The notes: generated from the sequence alone by a model not told the origin. A DNA stretch of 53,740 nt from Akkermansia sp. (GCA_017546445.1 JAFYWX010000008.1:1-53740); one strand, 5' to 3'. Counted from the stretch's first letter, positions 41,743-51,754 are shown. Program-made: numbers and translations.

Positions 41743-41804
41743 GCAGAAAATTCTCAACGAATTGGAGAGCTGCTGCATCTCACTTAAAAACACATATTTT
41801 CACT

Positions 41805-44800
41805 ATGAATTACAAGACCATACTCCCGCTGATAGCGTTATCCATGGGCATGCCTGTAGTCCACGCCCAGGAAACAACGGAGGCAACGATTGTGCAACCC
41901 GCTGCAGATGAGCAGATGACGCTGCACGAGGACGCGTTGCTCACCAAGGGAGAATTGCCCAATGGTATCAAGTACATCATCCGCCCGACCGCAGAGCCGC
42001 AAGGGCGCGGCTGCCTGCGCCTGTTCGTGAACACGGGTTCCCTGAATGAACAGGAACACGAAAAAGGCATTTCCCACCTTCTGGAGCATCTTGTATTCAA
42101 CGGCTCCCGCAACCACAAGCGCAACGAGCTCATCCCCGCCATGCAGCAGCGCGGTCTGGGCTTCGGCGGCGATGTGAATGCCTACACCAGTCTTCTGCAC
42201 ACGGTGTACATGCTGAATCTGCCCAACCTGAATGAGGACACAGTGGATTTTGCCTTCACCGTGCTGCGCGATTTTGCCGACGGCGCCACCCTGACCGATG
42301 ATGCCATCGACCACGAGCGCGGCATCGTGCGCAGCGAGCTGTATGCCCGCGACTCCGCCAGCTACCGCTCCAGCATTGCCATGCTGCGCCACTGCGCACC
42401 CGGCATGAAGCTGGCCGATTACCTGCCCATCGGCACGGAGGAAGTCATCATGGGTGCCCCCTACGAGGTATTCCGCAACTATTACAAGACCCACTATGTT
42501 GCCCGCAACATGACCGTGGTAGTCACCGGTGATTTCAAGCCGGAAACCGCTGTAGCCTGGGTGGAGAAGCACTTCAGCTCCATGCCCGATGCCCCGCTGC
42601 CGGCCCGCCCGGACCTGGGCACGCTGAAGATGGACGGCCCGGCGGACATTGTTCTGCACAACCCGGAAAATGAGGCCACCTCCATCGTGCTCAGCGTTGC
42701 GAATCCCTACGAGGAAAAGCCGGACACCATGCAGCAGCGCATTGACGACATGCCGCTGCAACTGGCCTGCGCCATGGTGAACCAGCGCCTGGCCCGCATG
42801 GCCCGCCAGTCGGACAGCCCCTTCATGGGCGCCAGCGTGGGTGAGGAACCCATGTACGAGAGCGTCACCCCCTTCAACCTGAGCCTGACCACCCAGCATG
42901 ACAACTGGAAGGCAGCCATGGAGGCCGCCCTGCAGGAGCTCCGCCGCGCCTGCATCTACGGCTTCTCCGATTCCGAGCTCAACGAAATCGTGGCCGCCAC
43001 GGTAGCCGCCCACGAGCGCCAGATTGGCAGCTGGGCCACGGTAGACGCCGCTGCCATGGCAGAGCGCATTATCGACTGCCTGGATAACAAGGAAGTGCAG
43101 ACCGACCCGCAGGAATCCCAGCGTTCCTTCAACATGGCTCTGGATGTCGTGAGGAAGAACCCCGATATCTGCCGCCAGGCTCTGGAAAAGGCATTCGATA
43201 CCACGCGCGTGCGCCTCGCCATGAACGGTGCCAAGGTGCAGGACAACGAGCCCAGCGACCTGCGCGATGTATTCAACATGGTCATGCAGCAGGAAGTGAG
43301 CGCCCCGGAGGCAGACGAACTGCCGCCCTTTGCCTACGACCAGCTGGGTGAACCCGGCAGCATCACCGAACAGGCAGTCATCGAGGACCTGGGCATCACC
43401 ACCCTCACCCTTTCCAACGGCATCCGCATCAACCTCAAGCCGGTAGACTTCCAGAAGGGCAGCATCAAGATCGGTGCATACATTGATGGCGGCTCCATCC
43501 GCATGCTCGACAAACCCGGCCTGGCCGCCATGGCCGGCAGCGTCATGCAGCAGGGCGGTCTGGAAGCCCATGACCTGACCGAGCTGGAGAAAATCATGGC
43601 CGGTGAGCACGTGAGCCTGAACTTCGGCATGGGTGCAGACCGCATCCGCCTGAGCGGCAGCACCACAGCAGAAGACTTTGAGCTTCAGTGCAAGCTGCTG
43701 GTGGCCGGCATTCTGCATCCCGGCTACCGCAAAGACGGCGAGGAGCGCCTGCGCCGCGGTCTGGCCTCCATGTACAACCGCTTCGAGACCACCTCCAACG
43801 GTGCATTCAGCTACCAGGCCCCGCGCCACATCTACGGCAGCGATCCCCGCTTCATCACCCCCACCCGCGAGCAGATGGAACAGTGCACCGCCGAGCAGGT
43901 CAAGGAGGCGCTTACCCCCTGGCTGCAGAAGGGCGCCATGGAAATCAGCGTGGTAGGTGATTTCAAGGTGGAGGACGTCATCCCCGCCCTGCTCCGCACC
44001 TTCGGCTCCATGCCGCAGCGCAACACCGAATTCACCGCTCTCACGGATGAGGAAACAGACGTAAGCCAGGCACGCTGGGGCATGCGCACCTTCCTGCCCT
44101 ACACCACGGAGCTGGACAAGACCATCGTCACGCAGATCCGCCCCTGCGGTGATGGCATGGACCACCGCCGCAACCGCCGCATGCAGGTGCTGGCCAACAT
44201 CACCCGCGAGAAGCTGTTCGACGGCATCCGCGCCCAGCTGGGTGAAACCTACTCCCCCAGCGTGCGCTTTGCTCCCAATTCTGACCTGAAGAACGCCGCC
44301 ACCATCACCACCTCCAGCGAGGGCGTCGTGGGCAACCGCGTCAAGGTGACCACCGCCATGGATGCCATTCTGGTTGACCTGGGCCAGGGCAAAATCACCC
44401 AGGAAGACCTCGACTGCGCGCTGCGTCCGTACATTTCCCGCACGGTGAAGGGACTGCGCAGCATGGGCTACTGGGAGAATGCCCTGGCCAGCCTGCAGAG
44501 CGACCCGCGCCAGCTGCCGCTGCTGCGCGACCTGGTGGCAGATGTGAAGAGCATCACCCTGGAGGAAATCCAGCAGCTGGCCCGCGAGGTGTTCGGCTCC
44601 CAGGATAACATCAACTACTTCTTCACTATGCCCGCCGGCGCTGTGCCGGCAGAAGAACCGGAGCAGGATGCCGCACCGGAGGTAGAGGAAGCGGCAGAAG
44701 AGGCCAAGCCCACAGAAGAAGCCTGCGAGGCACCCGAGGCTGACGAAGCCGTGGCATGCGGCACCCCGGCCTACACCATCATCACCAGCGCCACCACCAT

Positions 44801-46166
44801 GGCAGACCCCGAGTGGGCCGCCGTGGTGAGCAACCTGGCAAACAAACATGAAGGTGCCGTCATCTGCCCGCTGCAGGAGCTCACGGAGAACAGCATTGCC
44901 GCAGCCCTGCGCCGCAACCAGGCACGCTACGCCGCCTGCGTGCTGCGCCCGCAGGAAATCGGCCGCGTGCTGGTCAACAACCTGCACCGCGCCGCCCGCC
45001 GCGTGGACGATGATGTGTGGGGCGACTGCATCTGGGGCATCATCACCGGCCACACGGCAGAGGATGCCATGCGTATCGCCAAGGCAGATGAACCGCTGAC
45101 CATCAAACGCCTGCTGGCCAGCACAAATCTGGACCACAATCGCTTTGAGCACAGCTGCTGCATCACCGACTGGACAAATGCCCCCGTGCGCGAGCAGAGC
45201 GGCTACACCGAGCCCACCACCACCACCTACCCCGTGGGTGAGCAAGACCCGCTGCTGGATATCTTCACCGACCAGCTCGCCACCCAGAAGCCGCAGTTTG
45301 TAGTCAGCTCCAGCCACGCCACGCCTTTCAACCTGGAGATGCCCTTCAGCCGCGGGCTCATCTTCTCGTACAATAACCGCTTCCACAAGCTGCCCGGGCA
45401 CCAGTTCTCCCAGATGGGCAGCGCGATTGGCGAAGCCATGGGCGGCCAGGAAGCCGGCATAGCCGCCATGGCAGATAAGAAGGAGGCAGTGGAGCCGGAC
45501 GGCGAAACCCGCGTGTGGCTGGCAGCCGGCAACTGCCTGTTCGGCAATGCCAACCACAGCCAGAACAGCATGTGCGTCACCGCCCTCTCAGCCTACACCT
45601 GCAACCAGGTGGTGGGCTACACCGTGCCCTCCTGGTATGGCGAAGGCGGCTGGGGCACGCTGGGCACTTTTTTCGGCAATACATCCGGCACATCCCTGGC
45701 CGAGGCATGGTTCCTGAACAACCAGTTCCTGCTGAACCGCACCCAGCAGCTGAATCCCAAGCTGCTGAATGTCCAGTTCAATGGGTCGGAATTCTCCCCG
45801 GGTGAATTTATTCCCCAGTTCATGCGGCAGGACATCAGGCCCGAGCAGAACCAGGTCAAGGACATGTTCGGCCTGGTGCATGACCGCGATGTGGTCGCAT
45901 TCTTCGGCGACCCCGCCTGGCGCGCCCAGCTCGACGAGAGCCACGCCCAGGCACCCTACTCCATTGCCTGGGAGGGCGAGAAGAGCTTCACCATCACCGC
46001 CAATTACGACACCAAGGACCGCTGCGCCGTCTGGTTCCCCTCAGCCGCCACCGGCAAGGATGCCACAGGCTGCGATGCCCCCGGTGCCGTGTTCACCAAT
46101 GATTTCATCCTCTTCCCCACCCTGAACCTCAAGAAGGGAGAGAGCCTGAAGGTCAACATCAACTAG
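41805..46166 (+). CDS. Secreted M16 metallopeptidase with a C-terminal caspase-fold-like cysteine peptidase region
   Basis: A 1453-residue protein with a signal peptide (1-20). Residues 45-940 form two M16 lobes. The inverted zinc motif HLLEH is at 91-95 (GISHLLEHLVFNG), with the third ligand in DHERGIVRSELY; the second lobe starts near LGITTLTLSNGIRINL. A Glu/Ala/Pro linker (about 945-985) leads to 470 further residues not found in ordinary PqqL-type M16 enzymes. These show VDDDVWGDCIWGIITGHTAE, a strand-His motif FVVSSSHATPF (H1171) and a strand-Cys motif VWLAAGNCLFG (C1244), then QVVGYTVPSWYGEGGWG, the order of a clan CD (gingipain-like) dyad, and a beta-sandwich tail. The M16 part is certain; the second activity is inferred. 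The ATG at 41805 gives the signal peptide. Confidence 0.85.
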   Translation: MNYKTILPLIALSMGMPVVHAQETTEATIVQPAADEQMTLHEDALLTKGELPNGIKYIIRPTAEPQGRGCLRLFVNTGSLNEQEHEKGISHLLEHLVFNGSRNHKRNELIPAMQQRGLGFGGDVNAYTSLLHTVYMLNLPNLNEDTVDFAFTVLRDFADGATLTDDAIDHERGIVRSELYARDSASYRSSIAMLRHCAPGMKLADYLPIGTEEVIMGAPYEVFRNYYKTHYVARNMTVVVTGDFKPETAVAWVEKHFSSMPDAPLPARPDLGTLKMDGPADIVLHNPENEATSIVLSVANPYEEKPDTMQQRIDDMPLQLACAMVNQRLARMARQSDSPFMGASVGEEPMYESVTPFNLSLTTQHDNWKAAMEAALQELRRACIYGFSDSELNEIVAATVAAHERQIGSWATVDAAAMAERIIDCLDNKEVQTDPQESQRSFNMALDVVRKNPDICRQALEKAFDTTRVRLAMNGAKVQDNEPSDLRDVFNMVMQQEVSAPEADELPPFAYDQLGEPGSITEQAVIEDLGITTLTLSNGIRINLKPVDFQKGSIKIGAYIDGGSIRMLDKPGLAAMAGSVMQQGGLEAHDLTELEKIMAGEHVSLNFGMGADRIRLSGSTTAEDFELQCKLLVAGILHPGYRKDGEERLRRGLASMYNRFETTSNGAFSYQAPRHIYGSDPRFITPTREQMEQCTAEQVKEALTPWLQKGAMEISVVGDFKVEDVIPALLRTFGSMPQRNTEFTALTDEETDVSQARWGMRTFLPYTTELDKTIVTQIRPCGDGMDHRRNRRMQVLANITREKLFDGIRAQLGETYSPSVRFAPNSDLKNAATITTSSEGVVGNRVKVTTAMDAILVDLGQGKITQEDLDCALRPYISRTVKGLRSMGYWENALASLQSDPRQLPLLRDLVADVKSITLEEIQQLAREVFGSQDNINYFFTMPAGAVPAEEPEQDAAPEVEEAAEEAKPTEEACEAPEADEAVACGTPAYTIITSATTMADPEWAAVVSNLANKHEGAVICPLQELTENSIAAALRRNQARYAACVLRPQEIGRVLVNNLHRAARRVDDDVWGDCIWGIITGHTAEDAMRIAKADEPLTIKRLLASTNLDHNRFEHSCCITDWTNAPVREQSGYTEPTTTTYPVGEQDPLLDIFTDQLATQKPQFVVSSSHATPFNLEMPFSRGLIFSYNNRFHKLPGHQFSQMGSAIGEAMGGQEAGIAAMADKKEAVEPDGETRVWLAAGNCLFGNANHSQNSMCVTALSAYTCNQVVGYTVPSWYGEGGWGTLGTFFGNTSGTSLAEAWFLNNQFLLNRTQQLNPKLLNVQFNGSEFSPGEFIPQFMRQDIRPEQNQVKDMFGLVHDRDVVAFFGDPAWRAQLDESHAQAPYSIAWEGEKSFTITANYDTKDRCAVWFPSAATGKDATGCDAPGAVFTNDFILFPTLNLKKGESLKVNIN

Positions 46167-46770
46167 CCGCATCCGGGTCCAGCGGGGCCGGTGCAGTCTC
46201 CGGCGTTGTGAGCTCAATAAGCGGAGGCTGCCCGCCGGGCGGCGTACCAAAAAATCCACCCAGGGCGCGTACACTGAGATAAGCGGTGTACGCGCCTTTG
46301 CATTTCCGCACCTTACAGGCCCGCAGAAAGGCCGTATCTGCCTCCCGGCGGGAGAACGGCGCATTCCCCTGGCGAGCGTAATAGAGCGCATCGTGCAGCA
46401 GGCTGGGCAACAGCTCCTCGGGCACGGTATTGCCGAAGCTCATGCCATCCCACACAAAACTGCGGTGGATAATCAACGCATTGCCCCGCCCCTCCAGCAG
46501 CACGCGATGCGGGGGCTCCGGGTGCAGAGCCCGCCAATAGCCCAGCTGCATTTCGGCATCATGATACACAATGGCATAGCGGGTCTTGAGGCAGAAATAC
46601 GGCGCATACGCCGGCATGTATTCATACCAGTTGCCGGGCTGCTTACCGCACTCCACCACCTGCGGTGCCAGCTGCTTCACATTGACCACCTCCACCATCT
46701 GCCGACAGGAAGGTGCGAAAAAAGCCCCGGCCAGGCAGCACAGGCACAGCACTTTACTATTCTCCCACAT
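46159..46770 (-). CDS. Exported or lipid-anchored DUF1353-like protein
   Basis: A 203-residue protein with an N-terminal hydrophobic signal (CLCCLAGAFFAPSC; a Cys at residue 22 could be lipidated). The section FVWDGMSFGNTVPEELLPSL and LHDALYYARQG, then a D-x-x-F-x-x-A-C region, resembles DUF1353, a family of unknown function found in phages and bacteria. The tail is Pro/Ala-rich. Its stop overlaps the convergent M16 gene by 8 bp. Its start overlaps the next gene upstream by 14 bp, so the two are coupled. Confidence 0.55.
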   Translation of the reverse strand: MWENSKVLCLCCLAGAFFAPSCRQMVEVVNVKQLAPQVVECGKQPGNWYEYMPAYAPYFCLKTRYAIVYHDAEMQLGYWRALHPEPPHRVLLEGRGNALIIHRSFVWDGMSFGNTVPEELLPSLLHDALYYARQGNAPFSRREADTAFLRACKVRKCKGAYTAYLSVRALGGFFGTPPGGQPPLIELTTPETAPAPLDPDAAS

Positions 46771-47392
46771 TTTCCCGCTCCTTTATGGTCTGCTCCAGAA
46801 CCCGCTGCACGTATTTCACCTGCGGAATATCCATGAAGCCAAGCTGATGCACCTCATCTATCACGCGACTGTCGTCGATATACCAGCCCTTCCTCTCGCC
46901 AAACACAATGTTGCCGGAGCCATCTCCCCGCACCGCCACGGTCTCCACCATTCCCTCATGCAAGGGATAGGAACAGGGCTTGTAGCCCCGCAGGGTGGCC
47001 TCCATCACCAAGGCACGCTGCCGGGTCAGCATGTAGAAAGTACTCCTTCGGCAGTATAGCTTTCTCCACCGGTTGGCCATAATACAGCACCCGGGCATGC
47101 ACAACAGAACACCAGCAAGAAATGATAAGGGATGCTCCCCCTCCAGCTGCAGAAGCACCAACACCAGAGCAAAAAGGCACAGAAAGACGAAAGTCATCCA
47201 CCGCAGCTCTCCGGCAGGCGCCTCCTGCGGACGCAGAACCAGCACCACCGGCTCATCATCCTGCAGCGTCTTCCGGGCATGGGTAAGCTCCCGGTCGCTC
47301 AGCCCCCAATCCAGCAGACTCATTCCCCGTTGTTCACCTCGGGCATCCATACAGGCATCATACCACGAATCCCCCCGCATGGCGATATCCAA
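46757..47392 (-). CDS. Two-helix membrane protein with a PH-like domain
   Basis: A 211-residue protein. After a cytoplasmic N-terminus (DWGLSDRELTHARKTLQDDEP) come two adjacent membrane helices (about residues 65-83 and 88-107) and a C-terminal domain. That domain (FYMLTRQRALVMEATLRGYK, SGNIVFGERKGWYIDD, GFMDIPQVKYVQRVLEQTI) has the strand pattern of bacterial PH-like domains. The true start may be a later ATG (residue 5, 15 or 24). Function unknown. It is upstream of, and coupled to, the DUF1353-like gene. Confidence 0.6.
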   Translation of the reverse strand: MDIAMRGDSWYDACMDARGEQRGMSLLDWGLSDRELTHARKTLQDDEPVVLVLRPQEAPAGELRWMTFVFLCLFALVLVLLQLEGEHPLSFLAGVLLCMPGCCIMANRWRKLYCRRSTFYMLTRQRALVMEATLRGYKPCSYPLHEGMVETVAVRGDGSGNIVFGERKGWYIDDSRVIDEVHQLGFMDIPQVKYVQRVLEQTIKERENVGE

Positions 47393-47448
47393 ATGCTCCG
47401 CCGGTCATTTTTCATTCACACGCGAGCCCCTGTTCATCAGAAAGCAAA

Positions 47449-47478
47449 TGGCGCAGATGCTTTTCTGCATCTGCGCCA
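47449..47478 (-). terminator. Terminator of the type I secretion operon
   Basis: Twelve-bp stem TGGCGCAGATGC / GCATCTGCGCCA with a 6-nt loop; on the minus strand TTTGCTTTC follows. It lies 9 bp past the HlyD-family stop codon. Confidence 0.8.
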
Positions 47479-47487
47479 GAAAAAGGC

Positions 47488-48873
47488 TTACGGCTCGCGG
47501 ACCGCCTCATCCATCGCCTTCAGGAAGGGATGCATGAGATACGACATGAGGGTTCGCTCACCTACCTTGATTTCAGCCCGCAGGCGCATACCCGCGCTCT
47601 GCCAGAGCTCAGCTGGCACGTGCTCCAGATTCCCCTGCACGGCCATGCGGACGCGGAATTGCGGACGGCGACCACCATTGGCAGCAGCAGCGGGTTGCTC
47701 CTCCTGGTCCAGATTCGACGCCGACTCATACGTGTCTGCCGAGATGAACGTAATCGTCCCCTCCAGCGTACCGTACTGCTGGAAGGGGAAGGCATCCAGC
47801 TTCAAGCGGGCAGAATCGCCCTTGCGCAGCAGGCCGATATCCTTGGGCAGGATATCCACCTCCGCCTCCAGCGGTTCATCCAACGGAATAAGCGTAATGA
47901 ATGCCTCTGCCTCGCGCACAGCAGAGCCCTCCTGGAAAGGAGCAATCTCATGAACCACTGCGCGGCAGGGTGAGCGCAGATTCTCCGTCGAGACCAGGTA
48001 TTCCGTCTGGCGCACCTTCTCGCGCAGGGCAGTAATCTGCAAGGCATCCTCGGCCAACTGCTCATCAATCTGCTGCCGCCATTCGGCCACAAAGGTCTCC
48101 AGCTCAGAGGCGGCGGTGTTGAGCATCTGCTCATCCTCGACCAGGCGGGTGCGCTGATTCTCCACCTCAATTTCATTACCCATGCGCTGAATGGTGGTCT
48201 GCATCATCTCCACACGCGGGGTAATACCCTGAGCAGCCAGATTGGTGTACACCTTCTCAATATTCTTGAGCGGTTCCATCATCTCATCGTACTTATCAAG
48301 AGCCTTCATGATGGAGGCCGTGGTGGAACGGTAGCGTTCTACACTGCTCTGCAGATAGGCGGAGCGCTTCTGGAAATACTCCCGGCGGGAAGCGAACAGC
48401 GCACGCTGCTGAGCAGCGGGCTCCGTATTTGCCAAATCCTCCGGGAACACCAACTCCGCAGCCCCCGACTGCTCTGCCTGCAGGCGAATATAGCGGCAGC
48501 GATAATGCGCCAGCTGGTCCTGCAGAGAATGCAGCTCTGCCGCATTCACCGTGGCATCCAGCTCCACCAGCACCTGGTCTTTCTCCACAACCTGCCCCAC
48601 GCGCACCGGCACGTTCTTGATAACCGTACGGTCCAGCGGTTTCAGGGTGATATTAGGCCGCACCGTCACCAGTTTACCCTCAGCCGCCACCACCTTGTCC
48701 ACCTTCGACACGCAGGCCCACACGATACCGCAGACAAGCAGCAGGATGATAACCCACAGGACACTATGCGCAGGGACTGGACATTTTCGCGTCTCCAGCC
48801 AGATAGACTCCGGCTCGCACGCTGCGATATCAGCATCTGTCAGCTCCCTCAGCTTCTTCTTTTTAGATTTCAT
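47488..48873 (-). CDS. HlyD-family periplasmic adaptor of a type I secretion system
   Basis: A 461-residue membrane fusion protein. The order is a cytoplasmic N-terminus, one membrane helix (about residues 37-57), a lipoyl half-motif (VVAAEGKLV, IKNVPVRVGQVVEKDQVLVELDA), a long coiled-coil hairpin (about 110-300), the second lipoyl half (NLRSPCRAVVHEIAPFQEGSAV), and a beta-barrel (PLEAEVDILPKDIGLLRKGD, then GMRLRAEIKVGERTLMSYLM). It joins the ABC transporter in the inner membrane to an outer-membrane TolC-like channel; no TolC gene is nearby. It lies 8 bp downstream of the ABC transporter gene. Confidence 0.92.
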   Translation of the reverse strand: MKSKKKKLRELTDADIAACEPESIWLETRKCPVPAHSVLWVIILLLVCGIVWACVSKVDKVVAAEGKLVTVRPNITLKPLDRTVIKNVPVRVGQVVEKDQVLVELDATVNAAELHSLQDQLAHYRCRYIRLQAEQSGAAELVFPEDLANTEPAAQQRALFASRREYFQKRSAYLQSSVERYRSTTASIMKALDKYDEMMEPLKNIEKVYTNLAAQGITPRVEMMQTTIQRMGNEIEVENQRTRLVEDEQMLNTAASELETFVAEWRQQIDEQLAEDALQITALREKVRQTEYLVSTENLRSPCRAVVHEIAPFQEGSAVREAEAFITLIPLDEPLEAEVDILPKDIGLLRKGDSARLKLDAFPFQQYGTLEGTITFISADTYESASNLDQEEQPAAAANGGRRPQFRVRMAVQGNLEHVPAELWQSAGMRLRAEIKVGERTLMSYLMHPFLKAMDEAVREP

Positions 48874-48881
48874 AACTTATC

Positions 48882-51470
48882 TTAATCTTCATCGGTTCCC
48901 ATCTGCTGACGCCAGAAATCTGCATACAACCCACCGGAAGCCACCAGCTGCCGATGCGTTCCATGCTCCAGAATAGCACCCTTCTCCAGCACCACAATAT
49001 CATCTGCACGGCACAGAATCGACAAACGGTGCGAAATAATGAACACCGTGCGGTTCCGCGCAATCTGCTTCAGATTCTTTCGGATGAGGGTCTCACTCTC
49101 GGGGTCGAGAGCACTCGTGGCCTCGTCGAAAATCAGGATACGGGGATTAGGCAGAAGCGCGCGGGCAATGGCCAGGCGCTGCCGCTGACCGCCGGAAAGA
49201 TTGCTGGCGTTTTCCTCCAGCATGGAATCATAACCACGCGGCAGGTTCTGAATAAACTCCTCTGCACCGGCCACTCGGGCGGCGTAGATAACCTCCTCCA
49301 TGGTGGCATCCTTCTTGGTGAGGGTCAGGTTCTCCCGAATGGTGCCATGGAAGAAATAATTATCCTGCAGCACCACGCCGATATGAGAGCGCAGGTGGGC
49401 GCGGTCAATCTCACGGATATCAATGCCATCATACTTGATGACACCCTGCTGCAAGGGATAGAGCCCCTGCATCAGCTTGGTCACGGTTGTCTTACCGGAC
49501 CCGCTTCGCCCCACAAGGCCCACCGTGGTCCCCGGCTGGATGCGGTACGTGAAGTCACGGATAGCCGGCGGCGCATCCGGCAGATAATGGAAGCGGATAT
49601 TCTCGAAAGAAATCTCACCACGCAGGGGCTGGCGGATACCGCCACCCACCTGCTCATCACGCGCATTCATGACAACACCCAGCATGCGCACAGACAGCGA
49701 GGTCTGCTGGTATTCATGCACCAGGCCCACAATACGCACCAGAGGCCCGGTCACACGCCCGGCCAGCATGTTGAAGGCAATCAGCGCACCTACCGAAATC
49801 TCGGCATCAAACACAGCCATGGCACCCACCCAGATGATGCACACGCCCATCAGGCGCTCCAGCCAGTGGCTGAGCGTGCGGGCGGTCATGGATATCTTGG
49901 CCACGTTGAAATAGCGGGAAATGGCAAAGGCAGCCGTATCATTCCACTTGCGCTGCATCACCGGCTCCAACGCCAGCGATTTCACCGTGCGCACGCCGTG
50001 AATAGCCTCCACCAGCATCGACTGGCGCCGGCCTTCAGCCTGGTAAAGCTCCTCAAGCCTGCGCTGGAAAGGTTTGATAAGAACCGCAATCACCAGAGCC
50101 ATCAGCAAGGTGAAAAGCAGCACCACAATAGACAGCTTTGTGCTATACCAGAACAAGACCGGCAGGAACACCACCAGCGACACCAGCTCCAGCAGGCTGA
50201 AGAAAAGGCTGCCGGACAGGAACTGGCGGATTTTCTCCGTCTGCTGCATGTGCTTGATGAGCACACCACTGGATATGCGCTCGTAGAAATCCACCGGCAG
50301 ATTCAACAGCTTATGGAAGGTCTTGGTAGCCAGGCGGATATCGATGCGATTCGTGGCATAGATAAGCAGATAGTTCTGCAGGAACTCCAGCACAGCATTG
50401 AACAGCAGCGCCACGCACACCGCAATGCCCAACACCGTGAGAGTCGTGTAGCTCTGGTGCACCAGCACCTTATCCACCACCGTCTGGAAGAAAAGCGGTG
50501 TCACAAGGCCAATGGCGCTGATAGCCAGCACAGCCGTGGCCACCTCCCCCAGCAGCTTCTTCTGCCGCGCAAACTCCGGTATGAACCACAGCAGGCCAAA
50601 GGGGCGCTCCTCATCCAACAGGGAGAATACGCGCTTGCACAGCACCACCTCGCCGCTGAACTGCTCCTCATACTGCGCCTGGCTGAGCCACTGAATCTCC
50701 GGCGAGCGCCCCTGCGCCGGCGGCACGGGATCCCACACGCCGATGAGAGAGGGAGCATCCTCCGCCGGCTGCTGGCCGGGGGGCGGTGGCATCTCCCGCA
50801 TGCCGCAGAGCACACAAGCCTTGCCATCCTTCTTGACAGCAATGGAGGGGTAAATATGCTCGCGCTCCTCCAGAGCGCTCCATTTGAGGCGCCCGCGGCG
50901 TGTGGTGAGCCCCAGGTCATCCGCCATCTTGCGCAGCAGATTCAGGCTGGGTTCCTCCTCCACCGCGTACTCATGCAGCAAGCGGCGCACATCTGCATCC
51001 AGATTATGGTGGCGGCAGATGCTCACCAGGCAATACAGGAACGTGTGGCGGCCATCCGCGGCAAAATGCTGATTCGCAAAATTCCGCAGGAAAGCAGCCT
51101 TGCCACCCCAGGCCTTCTGCAAGGCGGCTTTCTTCAGGTAAATGACCTTTCCGCTCTCCTGGCTCAGCGGGTCAAACACAGCATAATGCGCTTCCTCGCC
51201 CTCCAGCCCGCGGCGGCAGCCAAGGAAGATGACCCAGTTCTCATTCTTCAACTGCAGCAATACAGGAGAACCGAAATGGGCAGACAGCAAATCCAGGTCT
51301 GCGTCGTCCTGCCACTCCGGCTTCAGGCGCAGCTTCTGCAGCACCTCCATCACCAGCTCCGGCGAAGCCGCCTGGGCATCATCCAGCAGCGCCTGGATAT
51401 TGCCTGCATCCGGCACCAGTTTTGCCAATTCCTCCAGGCACTCTCGTGCCGTTTTCTGTGCTTCAGGCAT
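48882..51470 (-). CDS. Type I secretion ABC transporter with two degenerate C39-like domains
   Basis: An 862-residue HlyB-type exporter. Residues 1-150 hold an incomplete C39-like module (SPVLLQLKNENWVIFLGCR, then AHYAVFDPLSQES); residues 155-290 hold a second (YCLVSICRHHNLDADVRRLL, LGLTTRRGRLKW, YPSIAVKKDGK), neither with a credible catalytic Cys-His pair, so they are probably substrate docks. Six membrane helices follow (about 310-580), then the ATPase: Walker A GRSGSGKTT near 655, signature LSGGQRQRLAIARAL, Walker B ILIFDEATSALD and H-loop ISHRL. It exports an uncleaved protein, likely with a C-terminal signal. One C39-like domain is normal; two is unusual. Confidence 0.92.
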   Translation of the reverse strand: MPEAQKTARECLEELAKLVPDAGNIQALLDDAQAASPELVMEVLQKLRLKPEWQDDADLDLLSAHFGSPVLLQLKNENWVIFLGCRRGLEGEEAHYAVFDPLSQESGKVIYLKKAALQKAWGGKAAFLRNFANQHFAADGRHTFLYCLVSICRHHNLDADVRRLLHEYAVEEEPSLNLLRKMADDLGLTTRRGRLKWSALEEREHIYPSIAVKKDGKACVLCGMREMPPPPGQQPAEDAPSLIGVWDPVPPAQGRSPEIQWLSQAQYEEQFSGEVVLCKRVFSLLDEERPFGLLWFIPEFARQKKLLGEVATAVLAISAIGLVTPLFFQTVVDKVLVHQSYTTLTVLGIAVCVALLFNAVLEFLQNYLLIYATNRIDIRLATKTFHKLLNLPVDFYERISSGVLIKHMQQTEKIRQFLSGSLFFSLLELVSLVVFLPVLFWYSTKLSIVVLLFTLLMALVIAVLIKPFQRRLEELYQAEGRRQSMLVEAIHGVRTVKSLALEPVMQRKWNDTAAFAISRYFNVAKISMTARTLSHWLERLMGVCIIWVGAMAVFDAEISVGALIAFNMLAGRVTGPLVRIVGLVHEYQQTSLSVRMLGVVMNARDEQVGGGIRQPLRGEISFENIRFHYLPDAPPAIRDFTYRIQPGTTVGLVGRSGSGKTTVTKLMQGLYPLQQGVIKYDGIDIREIDRAHLRSHIGVVLQDNYFFHGTIRENLTLTKKDATMEEVIYAARVAGAEEFIQNLPRGYDSMLEENASNLSGGQRQRLAIARALLPNPRILIFDEATSALDPESETLIRKNLKQIARNRTVFIISHRLSILCRADDIVVLEKGAILEHGTHRQLVASGGLYADFWRQQMGTDED

Positions 51471-51475
51471 ATCCG

Positions 51476-51754
51476 TTACTCAAAGTTGGGAGAGGAAACA
51501 TGGTGAGCATGCTCGTGGGCAGGCACAATGTGGTGCACTATCCCCTTTTTCTCCAACTCCGCCACAAACTGTTGCATAGACTCAAACGCACGCATGAATG
51601 CCGCCGGGGGCATAATCAGCTGCTGGTCTATTTCTCTGGGCAATTCATGCCCCCCCTGGGTTGGCGCGCCTGCGTAATGAAATAAATCAAGCCGTATCAT
51701 TCCGGCCGCAAGGCTGATATTGGCCACCCCATCCGTATACACATGTTGTTTCAT
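51476..51754 (-). CDS. Small conserved protein, first gene of the secretion operon
   Basis: A 92-residue soluble protein. It has a beta-rich start (VYTDGVANISLAAGMIRLDLF), a conserved-looking QQLIMPPAAFMRAFESMQQF helix, and a His-rich end (HHIVPAHEHAHH). Similar small proteins stand beside type I exporters in other bacteria, as far as I remember, but I know no function or name. It starts the operon, 5 bp upstream of the ABC transporter gene. A role as chaperone or assembly factor is only a guess. Confidence 0.65.
   Translation of the reverse strand: MKQHVYTDGVANISLAAGMIRLDLFHYAGAPTQGGHELPREIDQQLIMPPAAFMRAFESMQQFVAELEKKGIVHHIVPAHEHAHHVSSPNFE

Noticed and set aside
41838..45557. Open frame of 1239 codons on the minus strand
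   Set aside because: Antisense to the M16 peptidase gene. Remarkably long, but the composition (Gly, His, Val, Gln) and lack of motifs match the other shadow frames.
48954..51506. Open frame of 850 codons on the plus strand
   Set aside because: Antisense to the type I secretion ABC transporter, whose Walker motifs are certain; the His/Gln-rich product has no domain.
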